64,000 nucleotides of DNA from Rhizobiaceae bacterium (GTDB lineage Bacteria; Pseudomonadota; Alphaproteobacteria; Rhizobiales; Rhizobiaceae), in the NCBI GenBank assembly GCA_017640615.1, contig JAEPQK010000001.1, positions 868,001-932,000 of the forward strand, given 5' to 3'. Made by a program: the position numbers and the translations under genes. Of the stretch, positions 48,170-59,685 are shown in pieces. The notes below the pieces were generated by a model. It ran no database searches, was not told where the DNA came from, and was given only the letters and a program-made list of their open reading frames with translations. The first letter of the stretch is position 1, and every line of letters starts with the position of its first letter.

Positions 48170-49231
48170 ATGACAGAACCGGTTTTCTTTGCGCCTCAGC
48201 GCAGATTCACAGTTGACGAAATAGCGACTGCAACGGGCGCGGCACTAGCCGACCCTGCTCATGGCGATATCGCCATTGAAGGCGTTGCCACAGTTGGGCA
48301 GGCGCGCCCCGCGACTCTCATTTTCATCGAAGACAAGAAGCTAGCCGGGCAGCTTGCAGGCACTTCGGCCGCGGCGGTTCTGTGTCGGTCGGAGCTTGCG
48401 AACCTCGTGCCGGATAGTGTGGCTGCACTGATCACCGACCGCCCTCATCTAGCATTTACCCAAGCCGCGAAGCTGCTTTTCCCGAGTTCAGCCCGACCGG
48501 AACCGGTGACGGGCGAAACCGGCATTTCGGAGGCCGCGCACATAAGCGAAACTGCAACGATAGAAGCCGGTGCGATTGTGGAAGCGGGCGCGGTCATTGG
48601 CGCTGGGGCCGCCGTCGGCGCCGGCACCGTTGTTGCGCCTGGCGCAGTGGTTGGTCCGCAATGCAGGATCGGGCGGGAAGGCTATATTGGTCCCGGCGCA
48701 TCGGTCTTATGTGCGTTTCTGGGTGACCGGGTCATTGTGCATGGCGGATCGCGCATCGGGCAGGACGGCTTCGGCTATGTGCCAGGACCGCGCGGCGCTG
48801 AGAAAGTGCCGCAACTTGGCCGCGTCATCATTCAGGACGATGTCGAGATTGGCGCCAACGCAACCGTAGACCGCGGTGCGATCGGCGACACGGTGATCGG
48901 GCAGGGCACCAAAATCGACAATCTCGTTCAGATCGCCCACAATGTGCAGATCGGCCGGTTTTGCCTCATCGCAGGACAATGCGGCATCTCCGGCTCGGTG
49001 ACGCTTGGCGATTTCGTTGCGCTGGGTGGCGGTGTTGGTATCAAGGACCACCTGAATATTGGAACCGGTGCGCAGATCGCCGCCGGGTCCGGGCTCATGT
49101 ATGATGTGCCGGCGGGGGAAAAATGGGCCGGGCGTCCGGCCAGGCCCTATCGCGACTTCTTCCGGGAAGTTAATGCGTTGAGGGCGATGAGCAGCAAGAA
49201 GCGCAAAGGCGGCGAACCGAATGAGCAGTGA
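48170..49231 (+). CDS. lpxD: UDP-3-O-acylglucosamine N-acyltransferase
   Basis: A 353-residue trimeric left-handed beta-helix enzyme that adds the amide-linked acyl chain in lipid A synthesis. The uridine-binding N-terminal domain (to about 105) precedes hexapeptide repeats (about 110-320). The catalytic His is H257 in [19 protein letters not shown] at 48170 is preferred to TTG at 48155. It overlaps fabZ by 11 bases. Confidence 0.96.
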   Translation: MTEPVFFAPQRRFTVDEIATATGAALADPAHGDIAIEGVATVGQARPATLIFIEDKKLAGQLAGTSAAAVLCRSELANLVPDSVAALITDRPHLAFTQAAKLLFPSSARPEPVTGETGISEAAHISETATIEAGAIVEAGAVIGAGAAVGAGTVVAPGAVVGPQCRIGREGYIGPGASVLCAFLGDRVIVHGGSRIGQDGFGYVPGPRGAEKVPQLGRVIIQDDVEIGANATVDRGAIGDTVIGQGTKIDNLVQIAHNVQIGRFCLIAGQCGISGSVTLGDFVALGGGVGIKDHLNIGTGAQIAAGSGLMYDVPAGEKWAGRPARPYRDFFREVNALRAMSSKKRKGGEPNEQ

Positions 49232-49691
49232 CACGCAAGAGCTTTCCACGCTGGACATACAGAAGCTGCTCAAGCTTCTGCCGCATCGCTATCCGTTCCT
49301 GCTGGTTGATCGCATCATAGAGGTCGATGGCGACAATTCGGCGATCGGCATCAAGAATGTCACGATGAACGAGCCGCATTTCACCGGGCATTTTCCCGAT
49401 ATGCCGGTGATGCCCGGCGTGTTGATCATCGAGGCGATGGCACAGACTGCAGGGGCGATCTGCGTGAACGCCATGGAGGGCGTTTCCGGCCCGCCGATGG
49501 TCTTTTTCATGACCATCGATGGCGCCAAGTTCCGCAAGCCCGTCGTCCCTGGTGACCAGCTTGAGATCCATGTACGCAAGCTCAAGCAGCGTGGCGGTGT
49601 CTTCCGGTTCGGCTGCGAAGGACGCGTCGGCGGCGTGAAAGTCGCGGAGGCCGAGGTTTCGGCGATGGTGTCTTTCGAAAATGGGCGCTAG
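49221..49691 (+). CDS. fabZ: 3-hydroxyacyl-ACP dehydratase FabZ
   Basis: A 156-residue hot-dog-fold enzyme of fatty acid elongation. The catalytic His57 ([13 protein letters not shown]) and Glu71 ([10 protein letters not shown]) are intact. [14 protein letters not shown] is the family N-terminus. FabZ competes with LpxA for 3-hydroxyacyl-ACP, so its position between lpxD and lpxA makes sense. It overlaps both neighbours by 11 bases. Confidence 0.98.
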   Translation: MSSDTQELSTLDIQKLLKLLPHRYPFLLVDRIIEVDGDNSAIGIKNVTMNEPHFTGHFPDMPVMPGVLIIEAMAQTAGAICVNAMEGVSGPPMVFFMTIDGAKFRKPVVPGDQLEIHVRKLKQRGGVFRFGCEGRVGGVKVAEAEVSAMVSFENGR

Positions 49692-50541
49692 CGGCTCCGG
49701 CGGGAATTCCGCGGAACCCTTAATTCATCGCCTGTCGGTTGTCGAAGACGGTGCGCAACTTGCCGCCGGCGTTCGTGTCGGCCCGTTCTGTCACATCGGT
49801 CGGCACGTAGTTCTCGGAGAGGGGGTTGAGCTCGCGTCGCATGTAGCGATCCATGGGGCGACCACAATTGGTGCCGGTACGCACATATCGCCCCATGTCG
49901 TGCTCGGCGGCGGCCCGCAGGATTTGCGACATGACGGCAGCGCTACGACGCTTGATATCGGTCGCAATTGCATCATTCGCGAATACGCGACAGCGCATCT
50001 TGGTTCCAGCAGCGGTCATGGCGCGACCAGGATTGGTGATGAGTGTTTTCTCATGGCTTATTCGCATGTCGGCCATGATTGCTTGGTCGGCGACAAGGTC
50101 ATCCTGACCAACTGTGCAACGCTGGGCGGCCATTGCGAAGTTGGCGATGGCGCCATCCTCTCCGGCCACACGGCGATCCATCAGTTCGTACGGATCGGAC
50201 ATCACGCCTTCATTGGCGGCAATTCCGCCGTTGGCGGCGATGTGATGCCGTTTGGTTTCGTGCTTGGCACGCCGGGAACCCTGCGCGGGCTCAATGTCAT
50301 CGGGCTGCGGCGCTCCGGGCTTCACGGGTCGGAAATCCGCGACCTGCGCCGTGCATACAAGGCGATATTCGATCCCGCGCAGCCGGTTGCAGACAATCTC
50401 ACAGCAACAGCCGGGGCCTTTGCCGGCAATGCGCGTGTGCAGGAAGTGGTTGCGTTTCTGTCATCACCCGGGCGGCGCGGGTTTATCGGCCCGCCACTCG
50501 AAGACAGAGGTGAGGAAGCTTCGCTGATGACGGACGGCTGA
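49681..50541 (+). CDS. lpxA: UDP-N-acetylglucosamine acyltransferase
   Basis: A 286-residue first enzyme of lipid A synthesis. Hexapeptide repeats run from about 20 to 190; the catalytic His is in [17 protein letters not shown], and the C-terminal helical domain contains [26 protein letters not shown]. The last 25 residues differ from typical LpxA and include [13 protein letters not shown]. It overlaps fabZ by 11 bases. lpxI and lpxB do not follow: a terminator comes 20 bases later. Confidence 0.95.
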   Translation: MGASGSGGNSAEPLIHRLSVVEDGAQLAAGVRVGPFCHIGRHVVLGEGVELASHVAIHGATTIGAGTHISPHVVLGGGPQDLRHDGSATTLDIGRNCIIREYATAHLGSSSGHGATRIGDECFLMAYSHVGHDCLVGDKVILTNCATLGGHCEVGDGAILSGHTAIHQFVRIGHHAFIGGNSAVGGDVMPFGFVLGTPGTLRGLNVIGLRRSGLHGSEIRDLRRAYKAIFDPAQPVADNLTATAGAFAGNARVQEVVAFLSSPGRRGFIGPPLEDRGEEASLMTDG

Positions 50542-50561
50542 TCACCGTTCGCCCTGAAACG

Positions 50562-50594
50562 AAAAAAAGCCGCGCAATGCGCGGCTTTTTCTTG
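50562..50594. terminator. Bidirectional terminator between lpxA and gltA
   Basis: AAAAAAAGCCGCG-CAATG-CGCGGCTTTTTCTT: a 6-bp G/C stem extended by A-T pairs, with T runs on both strands. It ends the lpx operon and the convergent gltA gene. Confidence 0.92.
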
Positions 50595-50608
50595 TTTTGG
50601 CGGGTGCC

Positions 50609-51898
50609 TCAGCGACGCGCGATCGGCACATAGTCGCGCATCGTCTCGCCCGTATAGAGCTGGCGTGGGCGGCCGATCTTCTGGTGCGGATCCTCGATCA
50701 TTTCCTTCCACTGCGCGACCCAGCCGACAGTACGCGCCACGGCGAACAGCACGGTGAACATGGTGGTCGGGAAGCCCAGCGCCTTGAGTGTGATGCCGGA
50801 GTAGAAGTCGATGTTCGGGTAGAGCTTCTTTTCGATGAAATATTCGTCGGTGAGCGCGATCTTTTCGAGCTCCATCGCGACGTCGAGCAGCGGATCATCC
50901 TTGATGCCGAGCTCGCCCAGCACTTCATGCGTGGTCTTCTGCATGATCTTGGCGCGCGGGTCGTAGTTCTTGTAAACGCGGTGGCCGAAGCCCATCAGGC
51001 GGAAGGGATCGTCGCGGTCTTTCGCGCGATCGATGAACTCGGGAATGCGGTCGACTGAGCCGATTTCGGCCAGCATGTTGAGCGCGGCCTCGTTTGCGCC
51101 GCCATGGGCCGGGCCCCACAGGCAGGCGATGCCGGCCGCAATGCAGGCAAACGGGTTTGCGCCGGACGAACCGGCGAGGCGGACCGTCGAAGTCGATGCG
51201 TTCTGCTCGTGGTCGGCGTGCAGGATGAAAATACGCTCCATAGCGCGCGCCAGGACCGGATTGACCTTGTACTCCTCGCACGGCACCGCAAAGCACATAT
51301 GCAGGAAGTTCGCGGCGTAGTTCAGTTCGTTACGCGGGTAAACGAAGGGCTGGCCGATGTGGTATTTGTAGGCCATCGCCGCGATCGTCGGCATCTTGGC
51401 GATCATGCGGATGGAAGCGACCATGCGCTGGTGCGGGTCCGAAATGTCGGTCGAGTCGTGATAGAAGGCCGACAGCGCGCCGACCACGCCGCACATCACC
51501 GCCATGGGGTGCGCGTCACGGCGGAAACCGGTGAAAAAGCGCGACATCTGCTCATGCACCATGGTGTGGCGCGTTACGCGGTAATCGAAATCCTCCTTCT
51601 GCGCCTTTGTCGGCAGGTCGCCGTAAAGCAGCAGATAGCAAACTTCGAGAAAGTCGCCGTGCTCGGCGAGCTGGTCGATCGGGTAGCCGCGGTGCAGCAG
51701 AACGCCTTCGTCGCCATCGATATAGGTGATGCCGGATTCGCAGCTCGCCGTTGAGGTGAAACCCGGATCATAGGTGAACATACCGGTGTCTTTGTACAGC
51801 GAACCGATATCCACCACGTCGGGTCCGACAGTGCCTTCGCGTACCTGGAATTCGGTTTTCTTATTGTCAAAAACCAGTGATGCGGTCGATCCCGTCAT
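50609..51898 (-). CDS. gltA: Citrate synthase
   Basis: A 429-residue type II hexameric citrate synthase, entry enzyme of the TCA cycle. The catalytic His is in [15 protein letters not shown], the second His in [17 protein letters not shown], and the catalytic Asp in the [13 protein letters not shown] region. The ATG at 51896-51898 has GAGAGG seven bases upstream; an ATG five codons earlier is possible. It faces lpxA across a shared terminator. Confidence 0.98.
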   Translation of the reverse strand: MTGSTASLVFDNKKTEFQVREGTVGPDVVDIGSLYKDTGMFTYDPGFTSTASCESGITYIDGDEGVLLHRGYPIDQLAEHGDFLEVCYLLLYGDLPTKAQKEDFDYRVTRHTMVHEQMSRFFTGFRRDAHPMAVMCGVVGALSAFYHDSTDISDPHQRMVASIRMIAKMPTIAAMAYKYHIGQPFVYPRNELNYAANFLHMCFAVPCEEYKVNPVLARAMERIFILHADHEQNASTSTVRLAGSSGANPFACIAAGIACLWGPAHGGANEAALNMLAEIGSVDRIPEFIDRAKDRDDPFRLMGFGHRVYKNYDPRAKIMQKTTHEVLGELGIKDDPLLDVAMELEKIALTDEYFIEKKLYPNIDFYSGITLKALGFPTTMFTVLFAVARTVGWVAQWKEMIEDPHQKIGRPRQLYTGETMRDYVPIARR

Positions 51899-52048
51899 GG
51901 TGCTACCTCTCAATTCTCGTGATTTCCCGGAAAGCGCGGGTGCCCCAGATAAGGGGTCGCGAGCACGCTCTAGCTACCGCATTTGGGCGGCACTGCCAAG
52001 CTGACCTTAAGGCTATGTTGCATCGCGATAGCCGCAATGCAACAAATG

Positions 52049-53479
52049 TCAGTCAGGCTGGGCGGCCTGATCACCGATGCGGGCAAGGCTCTCTTCTCGC
52101 CCCAGCACAACCAGCACATCGAACACGCCGGGAGAGGTGGCGCGGCCCGTCAGAGCCGCCCTCAGCGGCTGTGCAACTTTTCCCAGCTTCAGCCCGGTCT
52201 GCTCCGCATAGTCACGCACGATCTGCTCCAGCGCCTCTGTTTCCCAGGCGGTTGCGGCAGCGAGTTTCGGCTGGAGATCCGCCAGCAAAGCCCGAGCATC
52301 ACTGTCCAGGATGGAGGCGGCTTTTTCGTCCAACTCCAGCGGACGGCTGGCAAACAGAAAGCCAGCACTGTCGGCCAGTTCGACGAGCGTCTTGGCGCGG
52401 TCTTTCAGTCCGGGCATTGCCTGCAGAAGCTGCCCTTTGCGCTCGTCCGTCATGCCCGAGGCCAGCGCGCCGGCGTTTTCCAGATGTGGCAGCGTGGTGA
52501 GCAGCGCCTCGAGTAGCGGCTCGCTGTCCATCTGGCGCATATGGATGCCGTTCAGCGCCTCGAGCTTCTTGAAGTCGAAGCGCGCCGCGCCCTTGTTGAT
52601 GTCTTCGACCGCAAACCAGCGCACCATATCGTCGATCGACATCACCTCGTCGTCGCCGTGGCTCCAGCCGAGGCGGGCGAGATAGTTGCACAGCGCATGC
52701 GGCAGGTAGCCCATAGCCCGATAAGCCTCGACGCCCAGTGCGCCATGGCGCTTGGAGAGTTTCGCGCCGTCCGGCCCGTGAATGAGCGGCACATGCGCCA
52801 TGACCGGGATATCCCAGCCCATGGCGTGATAGATGATCTGTTGACGAGCGGCGTTGGTCAGGTGGTCGTCACCGCGGATGATGTGCGTGACGCCCATATC
52901 GTGATCGTCGACCACGACTGCGAGCATATAGGTCGGATTGCCGTCGGAGCGCAGGACGATGAAATCGTCCAAATCCTTGTTGGGGAAGCGCACATCGCCC
53001 TGCACCTTGTCGCGGACGATGGTTTCGCCATCCTGCGGTGCCTTGATGCGCACCACCGGGGCAACACCCTGGGGCGCCTCAGCCGGGTCGCGGTCGCGCC
53101 AGCGGCCATCATAACGCGGCGGCCGGCCCTCGGCGCGCGCTTTCTCGCGCATTTCGGCGAGCTCTTCCTGGCTGGCATAGCAGTGATAGGCCTTGCCCTG
53201 CGCGACCAGCTCACGCGCCACCTCGCGGTGGCGCTCGGCGCGTGCATATTGCGATATCGGTTCGTCGTCCGCCTCTAGCCCGAGCCATTTTAGCCCGTCG
53301 AGGATAGCCGCGGTCGCTTCGTCGGTAGAGCGCTCGCGGTCGGTGTCTTCGATGCGCAGCAGCATCTTGCCGCCGCTGTGGCGGGCATAAAGCCAGTTGA
53401 AGAGCGCCGTGCGCGCGCCGCCGATATGCAGGAAGCCCGTGGGCGAGGGGGCAAAGCGGGTGACGACGGTTTCGGACAT
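52049..53479 (-). CDS. gltX: Glutamate--tRNA ligase
   Basis: A 476-residue class I synthetase. [20 protein letters not shown] carries the HIGH-like motif near residue 18 and KLSKRHG the KMSKS-like motif. In an organism with GatCAB it should also charge tRNA(Gln) with Glu for the amidotransferase encoded by gatC and gatA here. The ATG at 53477-53479 is the family start, although the frame is open for 52 more codons. Divergent from comEC. Confidence 0.97.
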   Translation of the reverse strand: MSETVVTRFAPSPTGFLHIGGARTALFNWLYARHSGGKMLLRIEDTDRERSTDEATAAILDGLKWLGLEADDEPISQYARAERHREVARELVAQGKAYHCYASQEELAEMREKARAEGRPPRYDGRWRDRDPAEAPQGVAPVVRIKAPQDGETIVRDKVQGDVRFPNKDLDDFIVLRSDGNPTYMLAVVVDDHDMGVTHIIRGDDHLTNAARQQIIYHAMGWDIPVMAHVPLIHGPDGAKLSKRHGALGVEAYRAMGYLPHALCNYLARLGWSHGDDEVMSIDDMVRWFAVEDINKGAARFDFKKLEALNGIHMRQMDSEPLLEALLTTLPHLENAGALASGMTDERKGQLLQAMPGLKDRAKTLVELADSAGFLFASRPLELDEKAASILDSDARALLADLQPKLAAATAWETEALEQIVRDYAEQTGLKLGKVAQPLRAALTGRATSPGVFDVLVVLGREESLARIGDQAAQPD

Positions 53480-53581
53480 GACGATTCCTGGTTGGCGCGG
53501 GCGGCGCGAAGTGGCGTTTGAAGCGCGTTCATGTAGCATAGGCCCATTGGGGCGCAAGGTTTGGACGGACGGTCTGCCTGA

Positions 53582-55942
53582 ATGGAAGGCGAACGGACGG
53601 CGGGCGCCCATGACGAACGCCTGATCCTCAGTCACGCTGCGACCGACGCCTCGGCATTGCCGGTGGCGGCTGCGCGCGCGCCACTTCCGACGGAGCCCGC
53701 ACCGACCACTGTGGCGGACAGGCGAGATCGGTCGCCGCCGCTGGCCGCCTTCCGGGACAAGGCTGCAACGGCGATCGAAACGGAGGCGGCGCGCGGTACA
53801 GGTTTCGTGATCGTGCCCGTGCTGCTGGCCGCCGGGGCCGTCATCTATTTCTGCCTGCCCGCCGAACCGCCTTTGCCGATGCTGCTGGGCTCAACGCTGC
53901 TTGTTCTTGTGGCGATTATGCTGGCCGGACGTGCGCAACATGTCCATGCGCTCGGCATTGCCGTTCTGGCGCTTCTGGCGGGAATGCTGGCCGGATCGCT
54001 CGAGACCTGGCGTCATTCCACGCAAATGATGGGATCGAGCATTTCGACCCGCGTCACCGGCCGCGTTGTTGCGATAGAGAGCCGAGCAAACGGCCGCATC
54101 CGTCTGACGATCGACCTCATTTCAACTGAGCGGCCGGAACTGCGCTACGCGCCCGACCGGTTCCGCGCGACGACTGGCAAGCTCCCGGAGGACTTGGAGC
54201 CCGGCGATGGCGTGACCGGCGTCGTGCGCCTACTGTCGCCATCGGGGCCGGCCCGGCCGCACGGCTATGACTTTGCTTTCGAGAATTTTTTCGACGGCAT
54301 CGGCGCAAACGGATTTTTCCTGTCGGGCCCGTTCAAGGCCGAGATTGGGAACGCGCCGTCCGCATTTGGATCAATTGCCTCCTGGGTGGAGCGGCAAAGG
54401 CTGGCGCTGGCAGAGCGCATCAAAACCCATATCGCCGGACCGGAAGGCGAAGTGGCCGTCGCGCTGGTGGCCGGTGTGCGCGGCGGCATACCGGAGGCGG
54501 TGACAGAGGCGCTGCGCAAGACCGGCCTGGCGCATATTCTGGCGATCTCGGGTCTGCATATGGCGCTGGTCGCTGGCACGGTGGTTGGCGCGATGCGGCT
54601 CGGCTTTGCACTCATGCCGGGCTTTTCGTCGCGACATGCGGTGAAGAAATACGCCGCGCTCGCCGGCCTCGTGGCCCTCACACTATATCTCGTCATTTCG
54701 GGTGCCGCAGTTGCCGCGCAGCGTGCATATGTAATGTTCGCAGTGATGCTGGTCGCCGTGCTTTTCGACCGCGCGGCTCTCACCATGCGTAATCTCGCAA
54801 TTGCCGCGCTGATCATACTCCTGATTGCGCCGCATGAGGTGATGGGGCCCAGCTTCCAGATGTCGTTTGCCGCCACTGCCGCGCTGATTGGCGCCTATGG
54901 CTGGTATTCTGAACGCCGTTCGCGCAAGCCGCCCGCCGGCTGGGCGCGGCGCTCACCGGCTGTCAATGCGGTGCGGCTCGTCGGCTTGTTTTTCGTAGGG
55001 CTCGCGGCAACGTCGATCATTGCCGGCCTGGCGACCGGCATCTTTGCAGCGTGGCACTTCCAGCGCGTCGCGCCGCTTGGCCTTGTGGCGAACCTCGCCG
55101 CGATGCCCATCGTAACGATCGCGGTGATGCCGCTCGCAGTTGCCGGCATGATCGCCATGCCCCTGGGCCTCGACGCCCCATTCTTCGCGGGGATGGGCAA
55201 AGCGCTGGCCACCGTGATTTCGATCGCGGAATGGCTGGCGGTGCGTTCGCCGCTCGATGTGGTTGGGGCAATTCCTCCGCTTGCCGTCATCATGCTGGCG
55301 GTAGCGTTGGTCACCGCCGTCGTCCTGACCACCTGGCTACGGGCAATTGCCCTGCCATTCGCGGCTGCCGGTGTCGCGCTCATCGCAATGCGCGAACCGC
55401 CTCATCTCCTTGTCTCGGAAGATGCGCGCCTTGTGGCCATGCAAATGAGCGAGGGGCGGCTTGCGGTCAATAAAACGCGCCCGCCCACATTCACGCTGGG
55501 CATCTGGACGGCGGCGCTCAACGCCGATGAGATCGTGAAGCCCGAGGACCTGGACGGTATGTCCACGTTCCAGGGAAGCTCAAGCGCAGAAGCCGCCTTC
55601 AGCTGCGCTGACGATTTGTGCCTCGCCCGGCATGCAAGCGGCGCCGTGGTGGCTTTCGCCAATACGGCGCAAGCGGCTGGAGCAGGATGCGGTTTGGCGT
55701 CGCTGATCGTGGTTGACGATGCGACTGCGAAGAATGTCTGCGCTGGGACGCCGGCGACGGTCGTCACCAAACGCGAGCTGGCTTGGCGGGGGAGTGCTGC
55801 GGTGAAGTTCAAAGATGGGGTAGCGCAGCTGGATTATGCGATCGGGCCGACCCTGCGACCATGGCACGACCATCGGCGCTATTCGCGCGAGGCGAGGGGT
55901 CTGCCGCCTTATCGGCGGCAAAAAGCCGAAGCCGATCAGTAG
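53582..55942 (+). CDS. comEC: ComEC/Rec2 family competence protein
   Basis: A 786-residue inner-membrane protein with a ComEC core. An OB-like periplasmic domain (about 155-245) precedes the Competence domain, with [26 protein letters not shown] and [12 protein letters not shown] (about 295-335), and about ten helices. The C-terminal part (about 610-760) is a reduced segment with no HxHxDH beta-lactamase motif, so the nuclease-like domain of longer ComEC proteins is absent. It should carry one DNA strand into the cell, where DprA acts. Its last seven bases overlap lexA. Confidence 0.9.
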   Translation: MEGERTAGAHDERLILSHAATDASALPVAAARAPLPTEPAPTTVADRRDRSPPLAAFRDKAATAIETEAARGTGFVIVPVLLAAGAVIYFCLPAEPPLPMLLGSTLLVLVAIMLAGRAQHVHALGIAVLALLAGMLAGSLETWRHSTQMMGSSISTRVTGRVVAIESRANGRIRLTIDLISTERPELRYAPDRFRATTGKLPEDLEPGDGVTGVVRLLSPSGPARPHGYDFAFENFFDGIGANGFFLSGPFKAEIGNAPSAFGSIASWVERQRLALAERIKTHIAGPEGEVAVALVAGVRGGIPEAVTEALRKTGLAHILAISGLHMALVAGTVVGAMRLGFALMPGFSSRHAVKKYAALAGLVALTLYLVISGAAVAAQRAYVMFAVMLVAVLFDRAALTMRNLAIAALIILLIAPHEVMGPSFQMSFAATAALIGAYGWYSERRSRKPPAGWARRSPAVNAVRLVGLFFVGLAATSIIAGLATGIFAAWHFQRVAPLGLVANLAAMPIVTIAVMPLAVAGMIAMPLGLDAPFFAGMGKALATVISIAEWLAVRSPLDVVGAIPPLAVIMLAVALVTAVVLTTWLRAIALPFAAAGVALIAMREPPHLLVSEDARLVAMQMSEGRLAVNKTRPPTFTLGIWTAALNADEIVKPEDLDGMSTFQGSSSAEAAFSCADDLCLARHASGAVVAFANTAQAAGAGCGLASLIVVDDATAKNVCAGTPATVVTKRELAWRGSAAVKFKDGVAQLDYAIGPTLRPWHDHRRYSREARGLPPYRRQKAEADQ

Positions 55943-56646
55943 CGGCGGATGAGACCGACCAGGCGCCCCTGCACCTTGACCCTGTCGGGTCCAAAGATGC
56001 GTGTTTCATAGGCCGGATTGGCGGCCTCGAGCGCGATCGACGCGCCTTTGCGGCGAAAACGCTTCAAGGTCGCTTCCTCGTCGTCCACCAGCGCCACAAC
56101 GATCTCGCCGGGATTGGCCGTTTGCGCGTTGCGGATAACAACGGTGTCGCCGTCGAAAATGCCGGCCTCGATCATGGAATCGCCCTTGACCTCAAGCGCA
56201 TAATGATCGCCGCCAGAAATCATGTCCGGCGGCACCGAAATCGAATGTGTCTGGTGCTGGATTGCCTCGATCGGCACGCCGGCTGCGATGCGGCCCATAA
56301 CCGGAACCGAGATCGCGGCATTCTCGTCGTCGTCATTGCTGGCGGCGGGTACTTTCGGCGGCGCTTTGCCGAGACTGCCCTCGATCACACTGGGCGAAAA
56401 GCGCTTCGCCGAGTTGAGGCCAGGTGCAATCGAATCGGGCAGGCGCAACACTTCCAGCGCCCGCGCCCTGTTCGGCAGGCGGCGAATGAAGCCTCGCTCC
56501 TCAAGCGCGGTGATCAGCCGATGGATGCCGGATTTGGACGCCAGGTCCAGTGCTTCCTTCATTTCATCGAAGGAGGGCGGAATCCCGGTTTCCTTGAGCC
56601 GCTCGTGGATGAACAGCAGAAGTTCGTGCTGTTTTCGCGTCAGCAT
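55936..56646 (-). CDS. lexA: SOS response repressor LexA
   Basis: A 236-residue repressor and autoprotease. A winged-helix DNA-binding domain (1-70; [21 protein letters not shown]) is joined to an S24 peptidase domain. The cleavage bond is A122-G123 (IAAGVP); the Ser-Lys dyad is S157 (GDSM) and K195 (LKRF). Its promoter contains an SOS box, so it is autoregulated. It is convergent with comEC. Confidence 0.98.
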   Translation of the reverse strand: MLTRKQHELLLFIHERLKETGIPPSFDEMKEALDLASKSGIHRLITALEERGFIRRLPNRARALEVLRLPDSIAPGLNSAKRFSPSVIEGSLGKAPPKVPAASNDDDENAAISVPVMGRIAAGVPIEAIQHQTHSISVPPDMISGGDHYALEVKGDSMIEAGIFDGDTVVIRNAQTANPGEIVVALVDDEEATLKRFRRKGASIALEAANPAYETRIFGPDRVKVQGRLVGLIRRY

Positions 56647-56705
56647 AGTTCGTCCCCTGAACCCGTTTCAGCCGGGAATCACCGGCAAACAAAACCAGAA
56701 CAATC

Positions 56706-56732
56706 ACTATATGTTCCAGTCTTGTTCCGCAA
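56706..56732 (-). promoter_or_regulatory. lexA promoter with alphaproteobacterial SOS box
   Basis: GTTC-N7-GTTC (56713-56727; GAAC-N7-GAAC on the minus strand) is the alphaproteobacterial LexA box. It lies between a candidate -35 TTGCGG (56727-56732) and -10 TATAGT (56706-56711) for leftward transcription, 67 bases before the lexA start. The spacer is 15 bases, which is short. Confidence 0.82.
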
Positions 56733-56777
56733 GTGTTTAATTTTGGTGAAGGGTACGGGGCGCCAAGACCCAGGCGC

Positions 56778-57614
56778 TTAAAGTTCAGTGCGCACGTGCC
56801 AGAGCTCGGGGAAGAGTTCCACTTCCAGCATGCGCTTCAGATAAGAGATGCCGGCGGTGCCGCCAGTGCCGCGCTTGAAGCCGATGATGCGTTCCACGGT
56901 CGTGACATGGTTGAAACGCCAGCGGCGGAAGTAATCTTCCAGGTCGACCAGTTTCTCGCCGATTTCGTAGAGCTCCCAATAGCGCTCCGGCGCATCGTAG
57001 ATCGTGCGCCATGCAGCCATGACTGCCGCGTTCGCGTCATGTGTTGTTGAGACGTCACGAGACAGCACCTCATTCGGCACTGGGATGCCGCGCCGCGCCA
57101 ATAGCCGCAGCGCTTCGTCGTAGAGGCTGGGTTCGGCCAGTTCGGCCTGAAGCCTGGCGACAATATCGGGCCGGTGTTCATGCGGGCGCAGCATCGCCGG
57201 GTTGCGATTACCGAGCAGGAATTCGATCAGCCGGTATTGCCATGACTGAAAACCGGACGACTGGCCGAGCGCATCGCGAAACCGCGTATATTCCGACGGC
57301 GTCATGGTGCGCAGAACGTCCCATGCCGAATTGAGCTGCTCGAGGATGCGCGAGACGCGCGCCAGCATTTTCATGGCGGGCTGCGTGGCGTCGTCGCGGA
57401 TGGCCCGGCGGGCGGCGGTGAGTTCGTGTATCGCAAGGCGCATCCACAGCTCGGATGTCTGATGCTGCACGATGAACAGCATCTCGTCATGCGCGTCGCT
57501 CAGCGGTTTTTGCGTGCCAAGGATCGCGTCGAGCCGCAGATAGTCGCCATATGACATGCGGCCGTCGAAATCCATCGACGCGCCTTCGCTGCCAGGATCA
57601 TAGTCCTTCGTCAT
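56778..57614 (-). CDS. kynA: Tryptophan 2,3-dioxygenase
   Basis: A 278-residue heme enzyme that opens tryptophan to N-formylkynurenine. [20 protein letters not shown] and [14 protein letters not shown] build the substrate pocket. The heme-ligand His lies in [15 protein letters not shown], followed by [14 protein letters not shown]. It is the last gene of the leftward catabolic operon and is nine bases from the RidA gene. kynB and kynU are not in the window. Confidence 0.97.
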   Translation of the reverse strand: MTKDYDPGSEGASMDFDGRMSYGDYLRLDAILGTQKPLSDAHDEMLFIVQHQTSELWMRLAIHELTAARRAIRDDATQPAMKMLARVSRILEQLNSAWDVLRTMTPSEYTRFRDALGQSSGFQSWQYRLIEFLLGNRNPAMLRPHEHRPDIVARLQAELAEPSLYDEALRLLARRGIPVPNEVLSRDVSTTHDANAAVMAAWRTIYDAPERYWELYEIGEKLVDLEDYFRRWRFNHVTTVERIIGFKRGTGGTAGISYLKRMLEVELFPELWHVRTEL

Positions 57615-57623
57615 GGCGGTGCC

Positions 57624-58034
57624 TCAGGCGTCTTCCCCTGAGGCACCGATCTCGGCCGTTGCTTCGATCTCGACCAGCGCTTCGTCTTCGATCAGTCCGG
57701 CAACGACGATGACGGACATGGCTGGATAGTGCGAGCCCATGACCGCGCGGTAAGCCTGACCGACCTCTTTCTGCTTCGCCAGATATTCGCGCTTGTCGGT
57801 GATGAACCAGGTGAGGCGTACAATATCGGTGACCTTGCCGCCGGCAGCGGTCACAATGTCTGCGATGTTGCGCAGCGTCTGCTCGAACTGGCCAACGAAG
57901 TCCTTGTGTTCGAACACCTGATCCGGCGTCCACCCAATCTGGCCGCCGGTGTAGAGGCGTTTGCCTTCGACCATCACGCCGTTTGCGTAGCCCTTCGGTG
58001 TCGGCCAGCCAGCCGGGTGGATCATGTTCATCAT
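57624..58034 (-). CDS. RidA family protein (second copy), catabolic operon
   Basis: A 136-residue YjgF/RidA-fold protein. NGVMVEGKRLYTGGQIGW, LRNIADIVTAAGGKVTDIVRLTWFI and VEIEATAEIG are the conserved parts. Members in degradation operons often remove amino groups from enamine/imine intermediates such as those formed from 2-aminobenzoyl-CoA. It lies between the CoA ligase gene and kynA, and differs clearly from the RidA protein encoded at 37.8 kb. Confidence 0.92.
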   Translation of the reverse strand: MMNMIHPAGWPTPKGYANGVMVEGKRLYTGGQIGWTPDQVFEHKDFVGQFEQTLRNIADIVTAAGGKVTDIVRLTWFITDKREYLAKQKEVGQAYRAVMGSHYPAMSVIVVAGLIEDEALVEIEATAEIGASGEDA

Positions 58035-58056
58035 GTCGTCGGTTCCTGTTGGCGGT

Positions 58057-59685
58057 TCAGTCGCTGCCGCGCAGCCTGAAGCGCTGGATCTTGCCTGTCT
58101 GGGTTTTTGGTAGCGCGTCGGTGAAAACCACCGAGCGGGGATATTTGTAAGGTGCGATCACTGATTTGACGTGGTCCTGCAGGCGCTTGATCGTGCCGTC
58201 GTCTCTTGCTGTGCCGTCCACCAGCACAACATGCGCTTCCACGATCTGGCCGCGCGCCTCGTCAGGGCGGCCGATCACGGCGCATTCGCTGACATCGGGA
58301 TGGGCGAGTAGGGCTGCTTCGACCTCGGGGCCGGCAATGTTGTACCCGGCTGAGACGATCATGTCGTCGGAGCGGGCGGCGAAATGGAAATAACCTTCCT
58401 CGTCGCGAACGAATGTGTCGCCCGTCAGGTTCCAGCCGTCGCGCACATAGTCCTTCTGGCGCTTGTCGGCGAGATAACGGCAGCCGGTCGGGCCGCGCAC
58501 CGCAAGCCGGCCAGGGGTGCCGGGTTCAACGTCATTCATTTCGTCGTCCACGACCCGCGCTTCATAGCCACTGACTTCCTTGCCGGTGCAGGCGGAGCGG
58601 GAATCGCCGAAACGGTTGGAGATGAAAATGTGCAGCATTTCGGTCGCGCCAATGCCGTCGAGCATCGGCTTGCCGGTTTTCTTCAGCCAGTCGTCGTAGA
58701 CAGGGGCGGGGAGCGTTTCGCCGGCAGAGACAGCGGCACGCAGCGAAGAAAGGTCAGCGCCTTCCTCCATTGCGGCAAGCATCGCGCGATACGCTGTGGG
58801 CGCGGTGAAGCAGACGGTGGCCTTGTAGGTCTGGATGATCTCGATGAGGTTGGGCGGTGTGGCCTGTTCGAGCAGCGTGGCGGCGGCGCCGAAGCGCAGC
58901 GGGAAGATGGCCAGCCCGCCGAGGCCAAAGGTGAAAGCGAGCGGCGGCGAGCCCACGAAAATGTCGTCCGGCGTGACCGCCAGCACCTCTTTCGCATAAC
59001 CATCGGCGATGATCATCAGGTCGCGATGGAAATGCATCGTGGCCTTTGGTTCGCCGGTGGTGCCGGAGGTGAAGCCGAGCAGGGCGACATCGTCGCGACC
59101 TGTCTTCACACATTCGAATTTGACCGGCTTGTTGAGCGCCAGCCGGTCGAGTTCAGCATCGTGATTGGCGGTGCCATCGAAGCCGATCACCTTGGTCAGA
59201 AACTTGCTGTCCTTGGCGCAGGAAACCATCTCGTCCATCAGCCGCGTGTCGCAGAGCGCCAGCGCTATCTCGGCCTTGTCGACGATCTTCTTCAGTTCCG
59301 TGGCGCGCAGCATTGGCATCGTGTTTACGACCACGGCGCCCGCCTTGGTGGCGGCAAGCCACACCGCAACCATGGCCGGGTTGTTGGCGGAGCGGATCAG
59401 GATGCGGTTGCCGGGTTTCACCCCGAGATCTTCAACCAGCGCATGGGCAATGCGGTTGGTCCAGTCGGCGAGCTCTTTGTAGGTTCGCATGCGGCCGTTG
59501 CCGATGAGCGCGGTGTTGTCGCCGAAGCCCTTGTCGACCATCGCGTCCGTCAGCTCGTAGCCGGCGTTGAACCATTCCGGGTAGTCGAAGCCATCGAGCA
59601 GGAAGTCGGGCATAAGTTCAGGCGGCGGCAGGTTGTCACGCGTGAAAGTGTCGACATGCCCGGTCGGGCCAAGCGTGGTCGTCAT
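58057..59685 (-). CDS. 2-aminobenzoate-CoA ligase-like enzyme
   Basis: A 542-residue adenylate-forming enzyme of the benzoate-CoA ligase group. The AMP-binding P-loop is [29 protein letters not shown] and [10 protein letters not shown] with the catalytic Lys end the protein. An operon with RidA, kynA and an old-yellow-enzyme reductase favours anthranilate (2-aminobenzoate) as the acid. Related ligases use benzoate or salicylate, so this specificity is inferred. The start overlaps the acyl-CoA dehydrogenase stop. Confidence 0.9.
   Translation of the reverse strand: MTTTLGPTGHVDTFTRDNLPPPELMPDFLLDGFDYPEWFNAGYELTDAMVDKGFGDNTALIGNGRMRTYKELADWTNRIAHALVEDLGVKPGNRILIRSANNPAMVAVWLAATKAGAVVVNTMPMLRATELKKIVDKAEIALALCDTRLMDEMVSCAKDSKFLTKVIGFDGTANHDAELDRLALNKPVKFECVKTGRDDVALLGFTSGTTGEPKATMHFHRDLMIIADGYAKEVLAVTPDDIFVGSPPLAFTFGLGGLAIFPLRFGAAATLLEQATPPNLIEIIQTYKATVCFTAPTAYRAMLAAMEEGADLSSLRAAVSAGETLPAPVYDDWLKKTGKPMLDGIGATEMLHIFISNRFGDSRSACTGKEVSGYEARVVDDEMNDVEPGTPGRLAVRGPTGCRYLADKRQKDYVRDGWNLTGDTFVRDEEGYFHFAARSDDMIVSAGYNIAGPEVEAALLAHPDVSECAVIGRPDEARGQIVEAHVVLVDGTARDDGTIKRLQDHVKSVIAPYKYPRSVVFTDALPKTQTGKIQRFRLRGSD

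Noticed and set aside
56648-56662. GTTC-N7-GAAC next to the lexA start as a second SOS box
   Set aside because: It is an inverted arrangement; the alphaproteobacterial box is a direct repeat, which is present at 56713-56727.
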